A DNA stretch of 8,203 nucleotides from Bacteroidales bacterium (GTDB taxonomy: Bacteria > Bacteroidota > Bacteroidia > Bacteroidales > JAADJA01). This document shows, piece by piece, positions 6,136 through 8,203 of the stretch (position 1 is the stretch's first letter; the number at the start of each line of letters is the position of its first letter). The notes under the pieces are model-generated. The model saw only the letters and a list, made by a program, of their open reading frames with translations, ran no database searches and was not told where the DNA came from. The position numbers were made by a program, and so were the translations under genes. The stretch covers positions 1 through 8,203 of the forward strand of contig JAOZOC010000128.1 in NCBI GenBank assembly GCA_029933495.1, in the 5' to 3' direction.

Positions 6136-8178
6136 ATGAAATCAATTACTCTAATTCTTATTCAGTTTTTGTTAACATCAACATTAATTGGACAAATACA
6201 TTTTACCGACGATTTTACTAATGCCCAGGTGCCATATTATCCAACAGGATGGACGGTAGAAGGGAATACGGAAAACTGGAGGACAAACAATACAAATGAA
6301 GCCGGGGGAAGTTTTCCTGAAGCATATTTTTACAGTAATCCTCTCCTTACAGGGTTTTCCCGATTAATTACACCTGAGATAGATTTAAGTGAGGAAGAAG
6401 TTGTTCAGTTATCATTCAAACACAAAGTGCAGAATTATTTAGGTGGTTACACTATTGGGGTTGCCACACGCTCGCAAGGAGGTGACTGGAATGAAGCCTG
6501 GTCAGTGGAGGTAACAGGTGATATTCCGCCAGAAACAGTATCAATTGTTATTGATAATGCCGATGTCGGACAACCCGATTTTCAATTTTGTATGTTCTTT
6601 TCAGGCTCATCATCACAAGCATATAAATGGTTTTTTGATGATGTTGTCTTGTATTCATTATATGATATTGATGCATTTTTAGTCTCCACCGAAGTTTCTG
6701 ATATTTTAACCAAAAGTGATATTTTTACAATAAACGGGGTAATGAAAAATCTCGGTCAGAGTACTATTACCGATTTTGTAATAAACTGGCAAACCGATGA
6801 AAATGAAATATATAGTGAGCAAATAGCGGGTATTGATGTCGCGAACGGTGAAACGTATAGTTTTTCAGCACTTGCTCCTTATTATGTTCCGGATGAATTG
6901 GGGGTTTATGATTTTAAATTGTGGCTGTCAGAGATAAATGGTGTCGAAGACGATTATCCTGATAATAATATAATTGAAAAGGATATTGAAGTTGCAAATA
7001 ATGCAGTTCAACTCATCCCGGTTTTTGAGGAGTTTACAAGTTCGACATGTGCCCCATGTGCATACTTCAATTCAGGAGTTTTATTGCCATTGCTCGAAGC
7101 CAATCCTGATAAATATACACTTATTAAGTACCAGATGAACTGGCCAGGAACCGGCGATCCCTATTACACGGCTGAAGGAGGGGTTAGAAAGAGTTATTAT
7201 GGGGTTTCCGGAGTTCCAAATCTGTTTCTTAATGGTGATGATTTTGAGCAGTCAATTTTTCAGTATCAATTTGATGAATATTATGCTCTGAGGAGCAAAA
7301 TGGATCTGGCTGTTTCACATCATCTGGAAGGTTCACAGTTAAGTGTAAAGGCTGCTGTTATTCCATATGATGATTTTTCTGAACTGACAGTCCATATTGT
7401 AGTTGTTGAGAACCTCACAACTGGAAATATAGGAAATAATGGCGAAACCGAATTTCATAATGTTATGATGAAAATGATGCCCGATGCATTAGGAACAGTT
7501 TCAGCATTTACAAATAATACACCTTTTTTAATAGATGAAACAGTTGATATGTCAACCACTTTTGTGGAGGAACTTGATGATTTATCGATAATAGTTTTTG
7601 TACAGAACAATTCCACGAAAGATGTTTTTCAATCTGCTTTATCAGTAGAAAGTGAAAACTTATTACTTCCACCCATGAATTTACTGGCACAAGTACCTGT
7701 TTATGAAAATACAATAAACCTTAGCTGGGATGCCCCCTCATCATCAGGTATCGAGGGTTACAATGTTTATCGCAACGATGAAAAAATCAACAATGAAATT
7801 ATTGAGGTTACTGAGTATTCGGATATTGAAGTTGCAAATGGATATTATAAATATAATGTAACTGCTGTTTATAGTGATGCCGAATCCATTTATTCAAACT
7901 CTTCAACTGCTGAAAAGTCTTATTATACCGGCATTGGCCGCACAAAGACAAGAAAGGTTGAAATTTATCCGAACCCTGCAAATAAGTATTTTTTCTTGAA
8001 ATCCACATTAGGTTTTGATTCTTTTAAAATCTATAAGATTACCGGGCAGATTGTTTACGAAGGGATAATTCAAAATGACAATACATTTGTAAATACACAA
8101 GATTTTAATTCCGGAGTGTATTTGATAAAGCTACAAAGTTCATCCAATTCTGAAATAATTAAATTGATTATTCAATAA
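6136..8178 (+). CDS. Omp28-type T9SS cargo protein with thioredoxin-like CxxC domain, Fn3 and type A sorting domain
   Basis: A 680-residue secreted protein. Residues 1-20 are a signal peptide ending LIGQ. About 22-175 form a jelly-roll (MAM/choice-of-anchor-like) domain: it opens FTDDFTNA and closes with WFFDDVVLYS. About 180-285 look CARDB-like. About 290-505 match the Omp28-related family, a thioredoxin-like fold: FEEFTSSTCAPCAYFNSG with C305 and C308, then GVSGVPNLFLNG (356-367), where P361 stands at the cis-proline position. About 512-590 is Fn3 (LSWDAP, GYNVYR, YNVTAVYSD). Residues 606-680 are the sorting domain: VEIYPNP (608-614), KITGQIV (634-640), SGVYLIKL (659-666), KLIIQ at the end. 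Known for the family: outer-membrane or surface location. Disulfide or redox activity of the CxxC is plausible but not shown. The Fn3 and sorting modules resemble those of the 727-residue protein; the passengers do not. The ATG at 6136 follows a weak AAAAGAGA. Confidence 0.92.
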   Translation: MKSITLILIQFLLTSTLIGQIHFTDDFTNAQVPYYPTGWTVEGNTENWRTNNTNEAGGSFPEAYFYSNPLLTGFSRLITPEIDLSEEEVVQLSFKHKVQNYLGGYTIGVATRSQGGDWNEAWSVEVTGDIPPETVSIVIDNADVGQPDFQFCMFFSGSSSQAYKWFFDDVVLYSLYDIDAFLVSTEVSDILTKSDIFTINGVMKNLGQSTITDFVINWQTDENEIYSEQIAGIDVANGETYSFSALAPYYVPDELGVYDFKLWLSEINGVEDDYPDNNIIEKDIEVANNAVQLIPVFEEFTSSTCAPCAYFNSGVLLPLLEANPDKYTLIKYQMNWPGTGDPYYTAEGGVRKSYYGVSGVPNLFLNGDDFEQSIFQYQFDEYYALRSKMDLAVSHHLEGSQLSVKAAVIPYDDFSELTVHIVVVENLTTGNIGNNGETEFHNVMMKMMPDALGTVSAFTNNTPFLIDETVDMSTTFVEELDDLSIIVFVQNNSTKDVFQSALSVESENLLLPPMNLLAQVPVYENTINLSWDAPSSSGIEGYNVYRNDEKINNEIIEVTEYSDIEVANGYYKYNVTAVYSDAESIYSNSSTAEKSYYTGIGRTKTRKVEIYPNPANKYFFLKSTLGFDSFKIYKITGQIVYEGIIQNDNTFVNTQDFNSGVYLIKLQSSSNSEIIKLIIQ

Positions 8179-8203
8179 AAAAATGTTTATTATTATTCAC
8201 ACT

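Overview
The window looks like a piece of a Bacteroidota chromosome. Three features support this. Two proteins, plus a third decayed remnant, end in a type IX secretion (T9SS) type A C-terminal sorting domain. The promoter-like elements follow the Bacteroidota pattern (TTTG at -33, TAnnTTTG at -7) and there are no strong Shine-Dalgarno sites. The DNA is AT-rich. The order cannot be fixed from this sequence; a free-living, polymer-degrading member (Marinilabiliales or Flavobacteriales type) is a guess.

Layout. Bases 1-941 (minus) hold the first 313 residues of a secreted glycoside hydrolase family 18 (chitinase-type) enzyme that runs off the left edge. Bases 942-1055 hold its likely promoter and a clear intrinsic terminator for the next gene. 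Bases 1056-3433 (minus) are a two-gene unit: a 54-codon Lys/Glu-rich protein followed by a 727-residue multidomain T9SS cargo (propeller-like region, CARDB-like, GEVED, Fn3, sorting domain). Bases 3434-3899 carry the promoter and repeats of that unit and then, on the plus strand, the broken tail of a third T9SS cargo gene. Bases 3900-5630 (minus) encode a membrane-anchored TPR / coiled-coil / helix-turn-helix regulator. Bases 5631-5946 are a divergent regulatory region. Bases 5947-8178 (plus) are a second two-gene unit: a 45-codon protein clearly homologous to the 54-codon one, then a 680-residue Omp28-type T9SS cargo with a CxxC thioredoxin-like domain.

The main observation is that the two cargo units are built alike although their cargo proteins differ. 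Each has a tiny Lys-rich protein with a shared core (IQND-x-L-x-KIIKK) directly upstream of the cargo gene. Each is preceded by a regulatory module of about 90 bp with nearly the same geometry: two TGTA/AGTA-type boxes 11 bp apart, a third box 32-33 bp further on, 7 bp, TTTG, 20 bp, then GAnnTTTGCA. The membrane regulator lies between the two units and is the obvious, unproven, candidate to act on these boxes. I read the locus as a small co-regulated set of secreted or surface proteins, each with a conserved mini-protein of unknown function. The module and the mini-protein family were found by eye; how widespread they are cannot be judged here.
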